A stretch of DNA of 64,000 bases from Excoecaria cochinchinensis (taxonomy: Eukaryota; Streptophyta; Magnoliopsida; Malpighiales; Euphorbiaceae), in the NCBI GenBank assembly GCA_947683425.1, contig CANTUQ010000058.1, positions 17,175,501 to 17,239,500 on the forward strand, given 5' to 3'. The position numbers and the translations under genes are program-made. Below, piece by piece: positions 35,101 through 46,090 of the stretch (positions within the stretch are counted from its first letter, which is position 1; the number at the start of each line of letters is the position of its first letter). The notes beneath the pieces were generated by a model, which was given only the letters and a program-made list of their open reading frames with translations, was not told where the DNA came from and did no database searches.

Positions 35101-36617
35101 TCTGGTGCATGATTTCTCCTCTTCTGTTTGATCGGTCTGGTGCCCGGCGAGACATTAAGGGAGTGGCATATAATTGACGGTGAAATTCCTTTGATGTCTG
35201 AGGGCGTCCAAGCGAACACATCAGAAAACTCTTTCAGGACTTCGATAAGCTGCGCTTTATCTCTTTTGATTGCTCCGACCTTTACTCTTTTGTCCGGGCT
35301 TAACTGAATGTCAACAAGCGAGTCCCCTGGCTCGGCCCTTGTTTCGATAGGGATGTCGAGGGAGTCTAATGGAAGGGCCTGATTGGCCTCTTTTAGCATG
35401 GTCAGGTATGTTTCCCGAGCAGCTTTTTGACTTCCCCTTAGAATGGCCTCGCCCTTTGAGGTCGGGATTTTGAGTATTAAGTGGCGCATTGAGATATAGG
35501 CATCGATTCCTACGAGCAGTGGTCTTCCAAATATGACATTGTAAGCCAGAGGTATATCTACGACCATGAAGCGGCTGGTGCAGGCCTGTGTTATCTCGCC
35601 ATCTCCTAATTCCATGGATAGGACAACTGAGCCCTTCACTTTCACTGGTTGTCCGGATATCCCGATTAGCGGGGTAGCAACTGGTTCAAGGACTTTGCTC
35701 GGCATTTTAAGGGCCTTGAATGCTTGCGACGTGATGAGATTGACCGCACTCCCAGTGTCCACCAGAATGCGTTGGACCAGATAATCTTCCATCAATGCCT
35801 CAACAACCAGGGAATCTGTGTGCGGTTGTTTAATGTGATCGCCATCCGATTTGTAGAACTTTACTTCGTGGCTGGCTTTGGAGGAATTGGTCTGTACGGG
35901 AAAAACTTCTTTTGCTTTCCTCTTTCGCGAGTCTCCCATGGCATCATAATGTTTTCCCCCAGCAATAACATAAATTATTCCTGCTGGGGCTTTCTTATTG
36001 GAGGCGGGCTGAGCTTCTCGTTGTCTGGGAGATCGGGACCTTTCTCTTGCTTGGTCCTCTTTGACATACTGGGGGAGCTTCCCTTGCCGAACTAAGAACT
36101 CGATCTCCCTTTTTAGCTGATGGCAATCATTTGTCTCGTGACCCTTATCCCGATGGTATGCGCAGTAGAGGCTCTGATCTCGGCTCGGATCTTCTTTCAT
36201 CTGTCTGGGCCAGTTCACCTTGCCGGATTCCTTTAACCATTTTAGGATTTGTGCTCTGGAAGAGTTCAAGGGTGTCCACTTCTCTTCTCTTCGTTCGGCA
36301 GTTCGAGAGACCATATAAGTTTTGTGCGAGTTTCCGGAACTTCTGCTCGGACCGTCACCTCGCCCTGTGCCCCTATCTGATGTCCGGAAAGAGTCTCGAC
36401 GCGGTTCGTCATATATGAAACTATTTCGGAGTCGTCTGGCCTCGTCCATCCTTATGTATTTATGCGCTCGGGACATGAGCTCGGTGAAATCACAGGGCGG
36501 TTTCTTGCTGAGTGAATCACTGAAGTCCTGGCAGCGAGTATTGCGGATGAGGGCGTTGTTGGCTACTTCCAGGTTCAAATCTTGGATGTCCATTGCCACC
36601 GTGTTGAATCTTTCCAC
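32133..36617 (-). CDS. Tat-type Gag C-terminus plus Pol polyprotein
   Basis: 1494 open codons in the same frame as gag, opening after its TGA. Domain order: Gag C-terminal part; a CX2H..GH..C knuckle (near 36125-36165); aspartic protease with DTGS (35748-35759); reverse transcriptase with YVDD (34665-34676) and PFGLKNAGATYQRLM; the RT-linked RNase H remnant; a second RNase H (LYTDGAS, IAEYEA, SDSQLV, NKEADALAKRA) typical of Tat; HHCC zinc finger (around 33070-33180); integrase core with D (WGIDILGPF), D (ISDNGKQF) and E (NGMTEVTNR); a C-terminal DNA-contact region. All catalytic residues I looked for are present. The first codon listed is GTG and not a true start: translation would come from gag at 37367 by reading through the TGA. 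The frame ends 2.6 kb before the 3' LTR, the space being filled by the antisense gene. Confidence 0.93.
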   Translation of the reverse strand: MERFNTVAMDIQDLNLEVANNALIRNTRCQDFSDSLSKKPPCDFTELMSRAHKYIRMDEARRLRNSFIYDEPRRDSFRTSDRGTGRGDGPSRSSGNSHKTYMVSRTAERREEKWTPLNSSRAQILKWLKESGKVNWPRQMKEDPSRDQSLYCAYHRDKGHETNDCHQLKREIEFLVRQGKLPQYVKEDQARERSRSPRQREAQPASNKKAPAGIIYVIAGGKHYDAMGDSRKRKAKEVFPVQTNSSKASHEVKFYKSDGDHIKQPHTDSLVVEALMEDYLVQRILVDTGSAVNLITSQAFKALKMPSKVLEPVATPLIGISGQPVKVKGSVVLSMELGDGEITQACTSRFMVVDIPLAYNVIFGRPLLVGIDAYISMRHLILKIPTSKGEAILRGSQKAARETYLTMLKEANQALPLDSLDIPIETRAEPGDSLVDIQLSPDKRVKVGAIKRDKAQLIEVLKEFSDVFAWTPSDIKGISPSIICHSLNVSPGTRPIKQKRRNHAPERQLAMSHETEVLLQNGFIREVLYPEWLSNVVLVKKSNGKWRMCVDFTDLNKACPKDSYPLPNIDLLVDSTAGFEEYAFLDASSGYHQIPMNPKDEEKTAFITHQATYCYQRMPFGLKNAGATYQRLMNKLFAEQIGRNMEVYVDDMIVKARSSELLPTELRENFQVLRQCGLKLNPEKCAFGVKSGKFLGFMISKRGIEANPVKIRAILDMHPPKTMKEVQILNGKITALGRFISCSAKRCLPFYGALKNLKNFEWTEECQQAFEDLKSFLSSPPLLSRPQTGDILYLYLAVTPGAVGSVLIREEGNQQYPIYYVSKVLKGAELNYPILEQLAYSLITTTVKLRPYFQAHTVIVRTNTNLRKVLQRPEASGRLTEWSTKLGELDVRYEARPSMKAQVLADFIAELHTPPPEPDTRSWKLYTDGASTVEGAGVGIILIGPGRIIIKGMAQLAFPASNNIAEYEAICFGLQLAMEVKPDSIAIFSDSQLVVNQILGRFEAKEDNMIRYKEFVILLLSQLRNSGCAWSIEQIPRNDNKEADALAKRASDNSQNPPLEVIFCIIKSPSYETYQVQLNEIMDGWRLPIYQFLDTGALPSNQLEARKIVRKSAIYAILDGKLYRRSFSHPWTLCLSSEDGDYVLREIHEGICGAHEGGQAIARKALIQGYYWPTMEKDARELVQKCDKCQKYGNILHSKSTRQVPIYSPWPFAQWGIDILGPFPMATGQRKFLVVAVDHFTKWVEAEPLATITPANIIKFVRKDIITRFGIPHTIISDNGKQFDCSAFKNFCAELKIQLCFTSVYHPQSNGMTEVTNRTILAGLKKRLDKAKGLWVDELPHVLWAYRTSVKTATGHTPFSLTYGSEAVIPCEIGVPSARVISYKQQANDEALSYHVDRLEEVRESALVQTAIYKQRMVVYHDRHINHRSFQIGQLVLRKIIATQNMGGVGKLGPNWEGPYEIHQVQGSAYRLKDLSGKVLPHSWNVSHLKKYFQ

Positions 36618-36623
36618 ATATGC

Positions 36624-37367
36624 TCATAGTGTTTCTCCTCTGTCCTGTCTTACCGAGTTCAAGTCCGCCGAAACCTTCGTTGGTCGGATGGCGGCCACGA
36701 ACTTGGCGATGAACATGTCACTGAATTGAGTGAAATTCGAGATAGAGTGCTCGGGCAAGTTCCGAAACCAAATCTGGGCGGACTCTGTAAGAGTCTGGGG
36801 GAAAATTTTGCATAGGGCACTATCATCGGTTGTGAAGACGAGCATAGTGTGATGAAACTGATCTAGGTGAGCTCGGGGATCCGTGCTACCATTGTATTTA
36901 AGCAGACTGGGCAGGCGAATATTTGGAAAAGGAGTTTCCAAAATTGTTCTGCAGAGGGGCGAGCGGAAGTTACTGTGGTATTGGAGGGTGTTTCGGTTCT
37001 GGTATCTTTGCATTCGCTCTTCAAAGAGCTTTTCGAATTGCTCGGTTGTGAGAGTTATTGTGGCTCCGGGAGTTATCGCTGGTAAAGGAGCCGGGGTATT
37101 TTGAGTGACTTGTGGAGCAGGGGGAGTGTAATGCCCTGGGGGCGGAGTATGAATCGGCGGTGCCTGGGCTGCTACTGCAGCCAGAGTGGCAAGGAGGGCC
37201 TGAGCAGTTTGGGGAGTCAGACTGGGGATATTGGAAAAATGGGAAGTTTGGGGAGGTTGTATTTGTTGCCCGAATAGCTGGAAAGGGATTTGTTGGGAGA
37301 GTGGGGGAGGAGTTTGAGATGGGCTTGGAGGTGCCGCGGTAGTGTTCAGGTCTGGAAAAAGATCCAT
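36624..37367 (-). CDS. Tat-type Gag N-terminal part, ended by an internal TGA
   Basis: 247 codons from the ATG at 37367; the open frame reaches back to 37472 inside the LTR, but 37367 is the first ATG after the PBS. A Pro/Ala/Gln-rich N-terminus precedes the retrotransposon Gag domain (LPSLLKYNGSTDPRAHLDQF, QIWFRNLPEHSI). The frame hits TGA at 36626-36624 in the middle of the Gag domain and resumes in frame with pol. In relatives the position is commonly Arg, so CGA to TGA by CpG deamination is the simple explanation. One nonsense codon separates two otherwise intact halves. Programmed readthrough is less likely because the stop falls inside a folded domain and not at a domain border. Confidence 0.88.
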   Translation of the reverse strand: MDLFPDLNTTAAPPSPSQTPPPLSQQIPFQLFGQQIQPPQTSHFSNIPSLTPQTAQALLATLAAVAAQAPPIHTPPPGHYTPPAPQVTQNTPAPLPAITPGATITLTTEQFEKLFEERMQRYQNRNTLQYHSNFRSPLCRTILETPFPNIRLPSLLKYNGSTDPRAHLDQFHHTMLVFTTDDSALCKIFPQTLTESAQIWFRNLPEHSISNFTQFSDMFIAKFVAAIRPTKVSADLNSVRQDRGETL

Positions 37368-37378
37368 GAGAATGCTAT

Positions 37379-37398
37379 GATCCACGCTCACCGCACCA
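37379..37398 (-). other. Primer-binding site, tRNA-Phe
   Basis: Minus-strand TGGTGCGGTGAGCGTGGATC, 2 nt inside the 5' LTR, is complementary over 20 nt to the 3' end of plant tRNA-Phe(GAA) including CCA, as I recall that tRNA. Confidence 0.85.
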
Positions 37399-37400
37399 AA

Positions 37401-38032
37401 TGATGACCGAGCGAATTTTCCGGGCAAGCAGGGAAGAATATTCCGAGCTTCTTCTGAGCTACGTCCGGGCAATCACCTGAAAATAAGATTCCGACGGGTT
37501 TCCGACAAGGGAGACTCCGACGGTCAAGTCAGTAATTTTGGAAAGTCAAGTAGGATAAAGAGAGAGTTTCTGAAATCTGAGCCAAAAAGGAGAAGAAGAA
37601 GGATCCTTTCTTATGAGGTGTAGTGCTTCTTTTATAAGTCCATTACTCATGATGACCATTTGGGGCCCGGTTACTTTAATTGATGGGCAATGAGTGTGAA
37701 TAACGGTTACCTTAACGGCTAGTTCACTGTATAACGGGTATGACAGCTGTTTTGTCGAACCGATCTATCTTTGGAGTTACCGAGCTCTACGATGGACCGG
37801 GCTCAGTATTTAGGCGACTATGAGAGCTTTCCGAGTTATATGACAGAGTACCTGCAGTCAGGTAAACCGAGTACTTTACCGAGTTAGATGTTTTGTTCTT
37901 GTATCATTGAACTAAAGCCGGGCACTATCCGGAGGCATATTCCGATGCATGATCCGAGCCATGAGGCATATTCCGAGGCATAATCCGAGCCATGAGGCAT
38001 ATTCCGAGGCATAATCCGAGCCATGAGTATCA
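37401..38032 (-). repeat. 5' LTR of the Tat element
   Basis: 632 bp, same sequence as 28926-29557 at an offset of 8475; target duplication ACTAC follows at 38033-38037. Confidence 0.95.
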
Positions 38033-38037
38033 ACTAC

Positions 38038-38944
38038 TTTGTTATATATAGTAGATTCACTATAAAATTAAGCAGTGAAAGCCAATAAAAATTTGTACAA
38101 ATTTCTTGTTTAGACCTAGTACAGAAAAATCCCATGCACCAAGTCAATGATGATAAGGGGTCGTATTTACATAATAATTATTTTTGTAACTATTTTTCCT
38201 ACTTTGTAATACAATCATTAGATTGGTGCATGAGCAAAGTTAGAGGTAAGAGTTTCCATTTCTGGAACAATCTATGTTCTTAAAACTAATTTCAATACTC
38301 TTCTTGAACCAAAGCCCCATTAGTAAGCATTTAGATTTAGAAAGTACACTAATAAATGTGGCTCTTTCTTTCATCACTTTGCAAAGACACGAAATAGCAT
38401 GAATACGGATCTGGGCATTTTTTAATTCACTACCAAAGTATGAACAATGAATCCATGGGTTTTGATTTAGGGAATTGGGATTTGTCTTCCTTCATATATT
38501 TAATACATAAATGACATGACGACATGGAATTAATTCTCATATGTTTCAGCGGATGATCGATGTTGGAATCTCTTTAGAGAAAATTTCGCCCATTGCTGTG
38601 CTTCATCTGGCCATCCACCAGAACGAATGATATTTCACTGAAAAAGGCTAAAATTACCTGCTTAATTTGACTTGAAAGCTGTATCAAGTACATACCTCCA
38701 AGTCTTCACATTTTGCGCCTATATTGCATAGTCCAGCAATTTTTCTTTATAGAAAAAAAAAAAAAAGTGCCAAACGATGAAACTACTGATTCATTGCAGA
38801 ACACAGACTGCCTCTTCATATTATCGGTTCTTTGTGATAAAAGTTGGATATTCCACTCTTTTCAAGAATAATTATAGAGAACGAAAATAATTTTATAAGA
38901 ATAAACATCTTCCGGGAAAAAAGACAAAAAACACTTCTCGGATG
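38038..38944. other. Intergenic sequence and 3'UTR of the next gene
   Basis: AT-rich, no gene recognised; the last few hundred bases probably contain the 3'UTR of the minus-strand gene starting at 38945. Confidence 0.4.
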
Positions 38945-41900
38945 CTATAACGGGGCAAAGGGTTCAGGCAGATGCTCAGATCCATTATCAAAGATAGGGC
39001 CTAGATCGGATTTATCATCAATGCTGTGCAGCCAGTATGTGTTCTTCAAATCCTCTTTTAGTAACATTGCATCGTAGCGAGAGCTTTCGTAGACGTCGAG
39101 TTCACTCAATTTTGCTGGGTATCTTCCATCATTTGCTTCACTTCCAATTTCTGCAGGCTGGTTCATATGATACCCATTCTGCAAATTATCTCCATTGCTA
39201 ATGGACTCCGAAGCACCCATAGAACGGACAGACTGGGATTTGGTAGCAGATCGGATGCTCTGAGGGAAAAGAGTTGTGCCTGAAAGTGCACGATTGCCTC
39301 CTGTGCCATTTCTTAAGTCCTGCATTAGTGAGTTGTGTGAATGTAAGGATGATGGAATTAGACAGACCCTTTCATTTTTAAGTGCACAAAAAGAATAAAT
39401 AAGCTAGCATACAAGAAAAGAAAGGAAAAAAATTGTATCGTGTAAATGAAACCTAATATGATAAACTTGCTCCGTGTTTCACAGACACACACTTTCCTCC
39501 ATACAAATCTACCAAGTAGAGTGGTTTCGTCACGAGTAATAACGGGAAATAAGTGCAAGCTATATCCTGTGTCCGAGCTCTAGCCTGTGAAAGTTTATTG
39601 CTAATTCTACTAAAGTCACTTCCAGAAATTTCTAGGCCAAGCATTTGAATGAACAACCAAGCAACAAACATTCAAAGATCATATTGCAAGCATAAATGCT
39701 CGTGAGTAAACAAGCAGATCAGGTATGCGCCTGACAATGTCAGTGTTGTAGCGTTGTGCTGCACAACAGCTGACCGTTCCGCCAAAATTGTATGATTATA
39801 ATCATCTATTGTTAATATTTGCATAAAGAACAATAGATAACTAACAAAATAAAATTTCAAAAAGCAATCAAAAGTTGAAAACGACGGACACCTGGAATCA
39901 TAGATTTGTAAGCCACAATCTAAAGCTAATGAATCATGACAAAGGAAGGCACTGCATACCATATGCCTGATTGCCATATCCAGAGACTTCTTAGATATTG
40001 TCCTCCCAAACCCATTACTCTCTGTGGTAGTTGATGATGACTTAATAGGTTTCCGCATCCCTAAATCTGATGAGTGTGAAACCTTTCGGGACTCAGATAT
40101 ATCAGCAGCATGTCCATTGGAATGCACACGACCCTTTCCAGAGGCCTCCATGAGTCTTCCCCTTGAGACAATGGGAGATGAATGCCTTCTTGCAACATTT
40201 ACTGAACCTGTGGTTTCTGGATTTCCCTTCATGGTGATAGTGGCACCTGGCCGGGACCTACCAGCAGAAAGTGGCCTATCTGGCAAAGTTGTTCTGAGGT
40301 TTGGAGGTGTGTCAAGAGGAAAATCAGGAGGAACAACTGGCTGCTGTGGGGCTCGGAGTCGGGGACCTGGGGAACTTGGTCTCGATGATGGTCCGGGGAT
40401 ACGTCCATTTGAAGGAATGCGACCAGCTGAAGTTGAAGTACCTGACGCAGGTGACATGGAAGGTGCTGGATTCCGACGTGAAGGAGTAGATGGACGTGAA
40501 TTAGATCGACTAGCGGGTGAATTTAGGCTTGCTGGAATTTGTGTCCTAGAACTTGGAGTAGAGGACCTAGAGCTTTGGGATGGTCTAGTCTTGTCAATTA
40601 CAGAGCTGTTGGGGGCTGGACGGGCTCTAGATGGAGTTGAGGAACGTGATGCTGTTGGGCGGGAAGAAGGTGTTGAAGGTCTTGCTGTGGATGGAGAGCG
40701 TGTAAGTGGGGAGGATGGTCTAATGTAAGATGAAACTGAAGCTGAGCTTGTATTTAGGATTGAGGTGGATCTATTTGATGAATAGGTACTGATTTGTGCA
40801 GATGAGACAGAAGAACGGGTCACAGAACTGCTTCTAGTTGGTCTTGTGGAATGAAAGCTCTCTGATTGGGAAACAGAAAGCTGCATGGAAGCAAATTAAG
40901 AAAATAGTTTTTATAATTGAATTCCAAAAGCTGAATCCATGTCAGGCTAGCTAAAATCTTGCCAGAGAAACAAAAGCACGGAATTAATTATTTATCAAGG
41001 GTTAAAACATAATATGATACAATTTAAATTAACAATCACATACCCTAGAAGCTTTAGTAGTAGAAACTGATCTGGAAAGAGAACTGCTTCTTGGAGCCAC
41101 TGATGTCGGTTGGGACTCACTGGCATCGTATGATGGAAAAAGCGGAGTTCCCGGGGGAGTGAGAAGCCTAAGGACATGGCAAATGGCAAAGACAGCAGTT
41201 ACATGCACATGCTAATTTTACATTTCTCTAAACTAACTACCTTGGAATGATAGTTGAAATCTGGCCAAGATTTGTAAAATTTAATTTACCAAAATTTAAT
41301 TGAAATGTGGCCAAGATTTTTTACATCTTAATTTAACCAAAATTTAGCATGAAATGAGTCCTTAACTTCCAAGTTCAAGCACAAAGAACTCCACATTTAG
41401 TGTTTTGGCATCTCGTAATCAAATGAACATTCAAATTACAAGGTCTTATTCAAGTACAAAAGTCGATAATCATCCATTTCATTCATATACCACTTAATGC
41501 AAACAATAGATATAATCAGAAAGCATCTTCAACAAATATTTTATTTGCCTTCCATCATCTTAGGTCAAATACTCCAAATTATGTTCATTGTAAAAGATCT
41601 CTGACTAATGTTAAAATAAAGAGTAGGTAAAAAAGAAAAATATCAATTCAAACGTTCAAAGTAACAGTCTTTTGAAAAAAAAAAATTATACTCTGGGTGG
41701 TAAATAAAATAAATATAAAATATCAGCTATGAATTTCAATGTCCAAAAGCAGATGATACATTAAATTTATACCTACCAAGGTATCTGATGAGTGATAAAC
41801 AATTAACATGGATCTGACATTAATTACAAAATTAATGAAGTTTACCAATCATAATCATGCTTCCCTCCTTCTGTTGATAACAACAGATCATCGATCCCGC

Positions 41901-42717
41901 TCTTTGCTGGTTTGGCTGATCCAACTGAAAGTCTTCCTAGTTTCGCTGACACTGCAATGAGAAAGCACCTCACATCGTAACAATGCTATAATTACAAATT
42001 AACAAAAAATGAAAAGAAAAACTGGAAAGACTAAAGAAGAAGACTGTAATCCAGAAATCCCTCCAGATTCAGAAATTTCAAACAAATTTTGATTGAAATC
42101 TGAAACTAGATTAAAATCGGTTATCGAAATTCTTGCAAAAGAGAATGATATAGCTGCATGGCCAAAATCACAAACACCGCCGTTATCAATACGACTCCAT
42201 TAGCGAACACAAAAGAAAGGCGACGTCGACTACTGGCAGCAGCAGGAACGAGGACAAGACAAAAACGACAAGGCTGAGTCCTTTTTTTCTTTTTTTTTTT
42301 TGGTGAACGGCATCGTTTCGCTAACTGATTTTCAATTAAATGCTAGCGGATGACCATCATTTTCAGTATTCAATCTTCCTGGTTGGATTGATTATAGAAA
42401 ACTGCCCGCTGATAACCGACAAATCAAAAATAAATGAACTGAAAGACATATATATCATAATGACCGACTTGTCCTCGCCTCCAACCATGGAACCAAAGAA
42501 GCAAAAACAAATAGTAAAAAAGAAATGTACCATCGGAAGAATCATCGGAAGGGGCAACGGAGAGACTGCGGCGATTCTTGGAGAAGAGATCCAAATTCTC
42601 GTCGGAATCTTTAGAGAAGGCAGTGAGACTATGACCACGGCGGTGGTTATAGGAATGGGAAGAAACCGGAATATTCCTAGCACCGATGAGAGATTCTCTC
42701 AAACTATTCCTACTCAT
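38945..42717 (-). CDS. Basic Ser/Pro-rich plant protein, microtubule-associated-like (At3g08670/At2g40070 group)
   Basis: Five exons, 570 residues: 42531-42717, 41846-41951, 41044-41167, 39960-40880, 38945-39319. Phases across the junctions are 1, 2, 0, 0 and agree at every splice. The N-terminus MSRNSLRESLIGARNIP and motifs RRGHSLTAFSKDSDENLDLF, DDLLLSTEGGKHDYDWLLTPPGTPLFPS are hallmarks of a plant-specific family; some Arabidopsis members are described as basic proline-rich microtubule-binding proteins. The large exon is low-complexity Ser/Pro/Arg/Thr (SRPSTPSRR and similar), ending in SKKSLDMAIRHM. The acidic C-terminus (YESSRYDAMLLKEDLKNTYW..EPFAPL) is also conserved. No enzymatic domain. 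A role in cytoskeleton binding is inferred from family members only. Reading frame intact. A (GA)n tract lies about 100 bp upstream of the ATG, probably in the 5'UTR. Confidence 0.9.
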
Positions 42718-42810
42718 AATTAGAGGTGCGTAACATTGGAAAACGAGAGAGAATAAGAAGATGGGAAGTGCAGTAGATGCGAAGCGAGGCAGTAAGTTAT
42801 TTTAGTATGT

Positions 42811-42813
<3 letters not shown>

Positions 42814-42844
<31 letters not shown>
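42814..42844. repeat. (GA)n microsatellite in presumed 5'UTR/promoter
   Basis: About 15 GA units, CT-rich on the transcribed (minus) strand, about 100 bp upstream of the ATG at 42717. GA/CT tracts near plant transcription starts are common promoter features. A TATA-like 'ttaaatact' (minus) lies near 42875. Confidence 0.7.
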
Positions 42845-42849
<5 letters not shown>

Positions 42850-42852
<3 letters not shown>

Positions 42853-44302
42853 AGATCTGAGATGTGGGAGTCGTTAAGTATTTAAGTGTCAGCTTGAAGA
42901 TCTGTGCTTATAAGTCCAGCTTTTTGAATGGTAATTCAGACAGGTAGATACATATATAATATATTAATATTACTTACGAATTGTTTAAATTTTAAAAATA
43001 ATCTATAAAATATTTATTAATTTTATAAATAATAAAAATAAAATAAATTTATAATAGCTTTAAAAAAATAAAGCATGTGACGTACAATTTTACTGAAATT
43101 GCATTTAAACTATTATAAAAATATATATATTCATTTTAAAAAAATAAAATATATATTATTTATATGCACAATATAATTGATAATAACTTAAAAAAAAGAG
43201 TAATTAAATTCGGGTGAAATTGTTAGAGTTTTCTTATTTAAAATATAAGAGATAATATATGTGGGCTGAAATATTTATATTTTTGGTGATTGGTAACATG
43301 GATAACGTACGTTAGCTATTAATTATGCATGTTCTGCTATAACATTGTTTTCCTTGATGCGGTCAAAACAAATTGTTCACGTTGAATGAGGGAATTTGCT
43401 TATAAAGAAGGTATAAGGTGAATTTTTACACGATCGTTTTTCCTTTCACCCTTAACATTTAGTTTGAGGCAAAAAAATAATTCCTAACGTTTATAAAATA
43501 AAGCGAATTTACTCCTATCGTCAGTTGGAATTATCTTAGACAAAAATTCTATTAGTTAACTGATGACGTGGCACTGATGGGACATATGTCACCTTACTAT
43601 TGAATGTGTTCAAAATGCTCCTTCCACGTTGGAGATTCGAACAAAAAAAAATCAAAATATTACGGTTAATTAATTTTATTGTTGGGGATTTGTGATTGAA
43701 AGTAAATATATTATTAAGTAATAAACTAGTATATATTATTTTCATATAATTATAATGAAATTGTATAAAACAAAAATAGATGGGAATGATGGTACAAAAT
43801 TACATAGTGGCGACAAGTTTCCTTCACTTGAAATTGGGTCCTGAAATGATAAAAGGGTAGTAATATTTTGGGAATTGAAAGCTATGTATTTTGAGGTGAA
43901 TTAATTATTGAATATGGAAATCAATAATTGTAATACTACAAACAAAATAGTTGCAAAACATAAATGCATTATTCTTCACAACAAGTGCTCTAACTTTGGT
44001 GGAAGCTTTTCTTTAGTTACACATACTTCATGTATTCACATGATTGCTATCTCTTTCCACTTGGACCCACCCACTTGCATGTTATTCGCAATTAGGGTAA
44101 GGTGGGTCAAGCTCTTCTATAACCAATCTATGTCATTGCCCACTCTTCTCCGCCTTTATATTACACTACTATATTATATACAGTTGACAAAAAAAACAAA
44201 AATAAAAATACTGCTATATATTTTATCTAATTATATGTCTTATTTGAATAGTAAATTAGCACACGCATATTTAAACTGTCTGATTATACATATTACTTTG
44301 AC
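42850..44302. other. AT-rich intergenic sequence with a dispersed repeat fragment
   Basis: No gene recognised. 43430-43590 ('cctaacgtttataaaataaag', 'tactcctatcgtcag') matches, in reverse orientation, the dispersed repeat at 3190-3330. Confidence 0.45.
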
Positions 44303-44310
44303 CTAACGAT

Positions 44311-44994
44311 TAGGGGTGAGCATGATCGGTTAACCGGTCCATTAGCCTCAGTCCATTAACCAGTCCATTAATATCGGTTTTTTGAAATTACAGTCCATTA
44401 ACCAGTCCATTACCATCGGTTAACCAGTTCATCGGTTTCGGATTTTCGGATCGGTTACCCAATATTTTTCGGTTAACCACTATAATTATAAATATATTCA
44501 TAAATAAAATTAAAATATTCAAGATACTTAAAAATTAAAATTTTTTCACTATAATATAACATTATTGTTGTTAAAATAAAAATATTTGGTGGATATAAGC
44601 AAATTTGTTTTTAAAAATTAATATTTAATAAGTAAATATATTAACCGATTTATAATCACTTTTAATTAGATAAATTATTATACTTACTAATAGCCAATTA
44701 AAAAAACTTAAAAACTTTAAAATAATTAGTATAATAAAAAAAAGTACATTATCACTTTTAATTAGGATAAATTGTTATAAATTATTAAAAAATTAATAAA
44801 TTAACTAAAAATTCGGTTTCGGTTCGGTTAACCAGTCACATGAGTTAAAAACCATTAACCAGTCCATTAATATCGGTTTTTTCAAAACATTAACCATTAA
44901 CCAGTCCATTATAATCGGTTAACCAGTCCATCGGTTCGGTTTTGAATTTTTTTTTCCGATTAACCGAGTCCATCGGTTTTTTTGCTCACCCCTA
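44311..44994. mobile_element. hAT-like non-autonomous element with GGTTAACC-rich ends
   Basis: 684 bp; perfect 12-bp terminal inverted repeats TAGGGGTGAGCA / TGCTCACCCCTA; 8-bp target duplication CTAACGAT at 44303-44310 and 44995-45002. Both subterminal regions carry many 'ccattaaccagt' and 'tcggttaacc' copies; the centre is AT-rich. No ORF. Confidence 0.85.
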
Positions 44995-45831
44995 CTAACG
45001 ATCGCACGACCCTTATAATGTGATCCATTTTAATTAGCACATGGATATATTTGACCATTTGCCTATTTCAAATGCGCATTATAGATACAAAATTAATATT
45101 GTTCATGTGTATCAATTTAATTTTCTTAGTATGCATGAAAGTAACAGTAAACTAATTTCTATTTGAGTACTATATAAGATTTTAGTTTATATACTGAAAT
45201 TGTCACCGTTCAAATAAATATAACGATTTTAGTTTGTATTATAATATAAAAGCAAAATAAAATTCTTATCAGTTAGATATATACAATTTTTTATTTTTTT
45301 TTTAAAGTTGTGGGAATCAATTATAGAAGAGGGCATGCACAGTATGCACAATCATGAAATTAGGTGAGGCACATAAATCTACTTTGAAAAATGTATAATG
45401 TGGTTATGTAATTTGGATGCTAATTTTGCAATTATGAAAAATTATTAGCATAATTAATAATAAAAAAAGAGCACTTAATTTTCTTCCCAACTACCCTGAT
45501 GAAAAGGGTTTGATTAGTTTGACAAATTAAATAATTGCATGGGACTTGAATTAGAAGGTACCCTGTTAGGTAGTAAGCCTAATGCTGAAAGCCTTTCCAT
45601 TATATTTCTATCAATATAAATTGATTGTTTTTGAAAAATAAGCTTCAACCACATTAAAAAATAATAATAATAACAATTATTAATGAGAATTTTATAATTT
45701 CAGTAATAAACAGAGAAACTTCTGTTTACTTTCTTGCATGGAGGAAATTGTAGTTTTCTATCATCCTTTGGGACAAGTACGTTGTTAATACTTTAAAATT
45801 GTGTGACACTTATCAAATAAATGATTAATTA

Positions 45832-46088
45832 CTAATCCATTCGTTTTATTTTATATGTCACTTTTGTTATTTTTACTATGATTAATGAGTATTAATTAAA
45901 TTTAAATTTATGATAAAATTGAGTAATTTAATACACAAATTTAAATCTCATTGGTTAATTTTTATTAAAAAAATTAAATTTTATTGAAAATCTAAAAGTG
46001 CCATTAAAATTTTAATTTTATTCAAATAAAAGTGTTATTTGAATTTGAATTTTATTTAAAAGTGACATATAAAATAAAATGAAAAGAG
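45832..46088. mobile_element. Stowaway-type MITE
   Basis: 257 bp flanked by TA on each side (45830-45831, 46089-46090). The ends are inverted repeats sharing CGTTTTATTTTATATGTCAC (left) and CATTTTATTTTATATGTCAC (right, reversed), the Tc1/mariner Stowaway pattern. Non-coding. Confidence 0.75.
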
Positions 46089-46090
46089 TA

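Larger units (their letters stand above)
28926..38032 (-). mobile_element. Complete Tat-type Ty3/gypsy retrotransposon with antisense gene
   Basis: 9107 bp with two 632-bp LTRs that I read as identical, flanked by the 5-bp duplication ACTAC (28921-28925, 38033-38037). It reads on the minus strand: 5' LTR 37401-38032, PBS 37379-37398, gag-pol 37367 to 32133, then a long 3' segment with an oppositely transcribed gene (30016-31870, plus), polypurine tract 29558-29570, 3' LTR 28926-29557. The second RNase H after the reverse-transcriptase module and the antisense gene between integrase and the 3' LTR are marks of the Tat lineage. Identical LTRs mean a very recent insertion. Base composition is clearly higher in G+C than the surrounding DNA. 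Confidence 0.95.

Noticed and set aside
40024..40728. 234-codon plus-strand open frame
   Set aside because: Complement of the Ser/Pro-rich exon of the minus-strand gene; low-complexity composition only.
43908..44306. 132-codon plus-strand open frame
   Set aside because: AT-rich sequence, no recognisable motif, no promoter or splice context.
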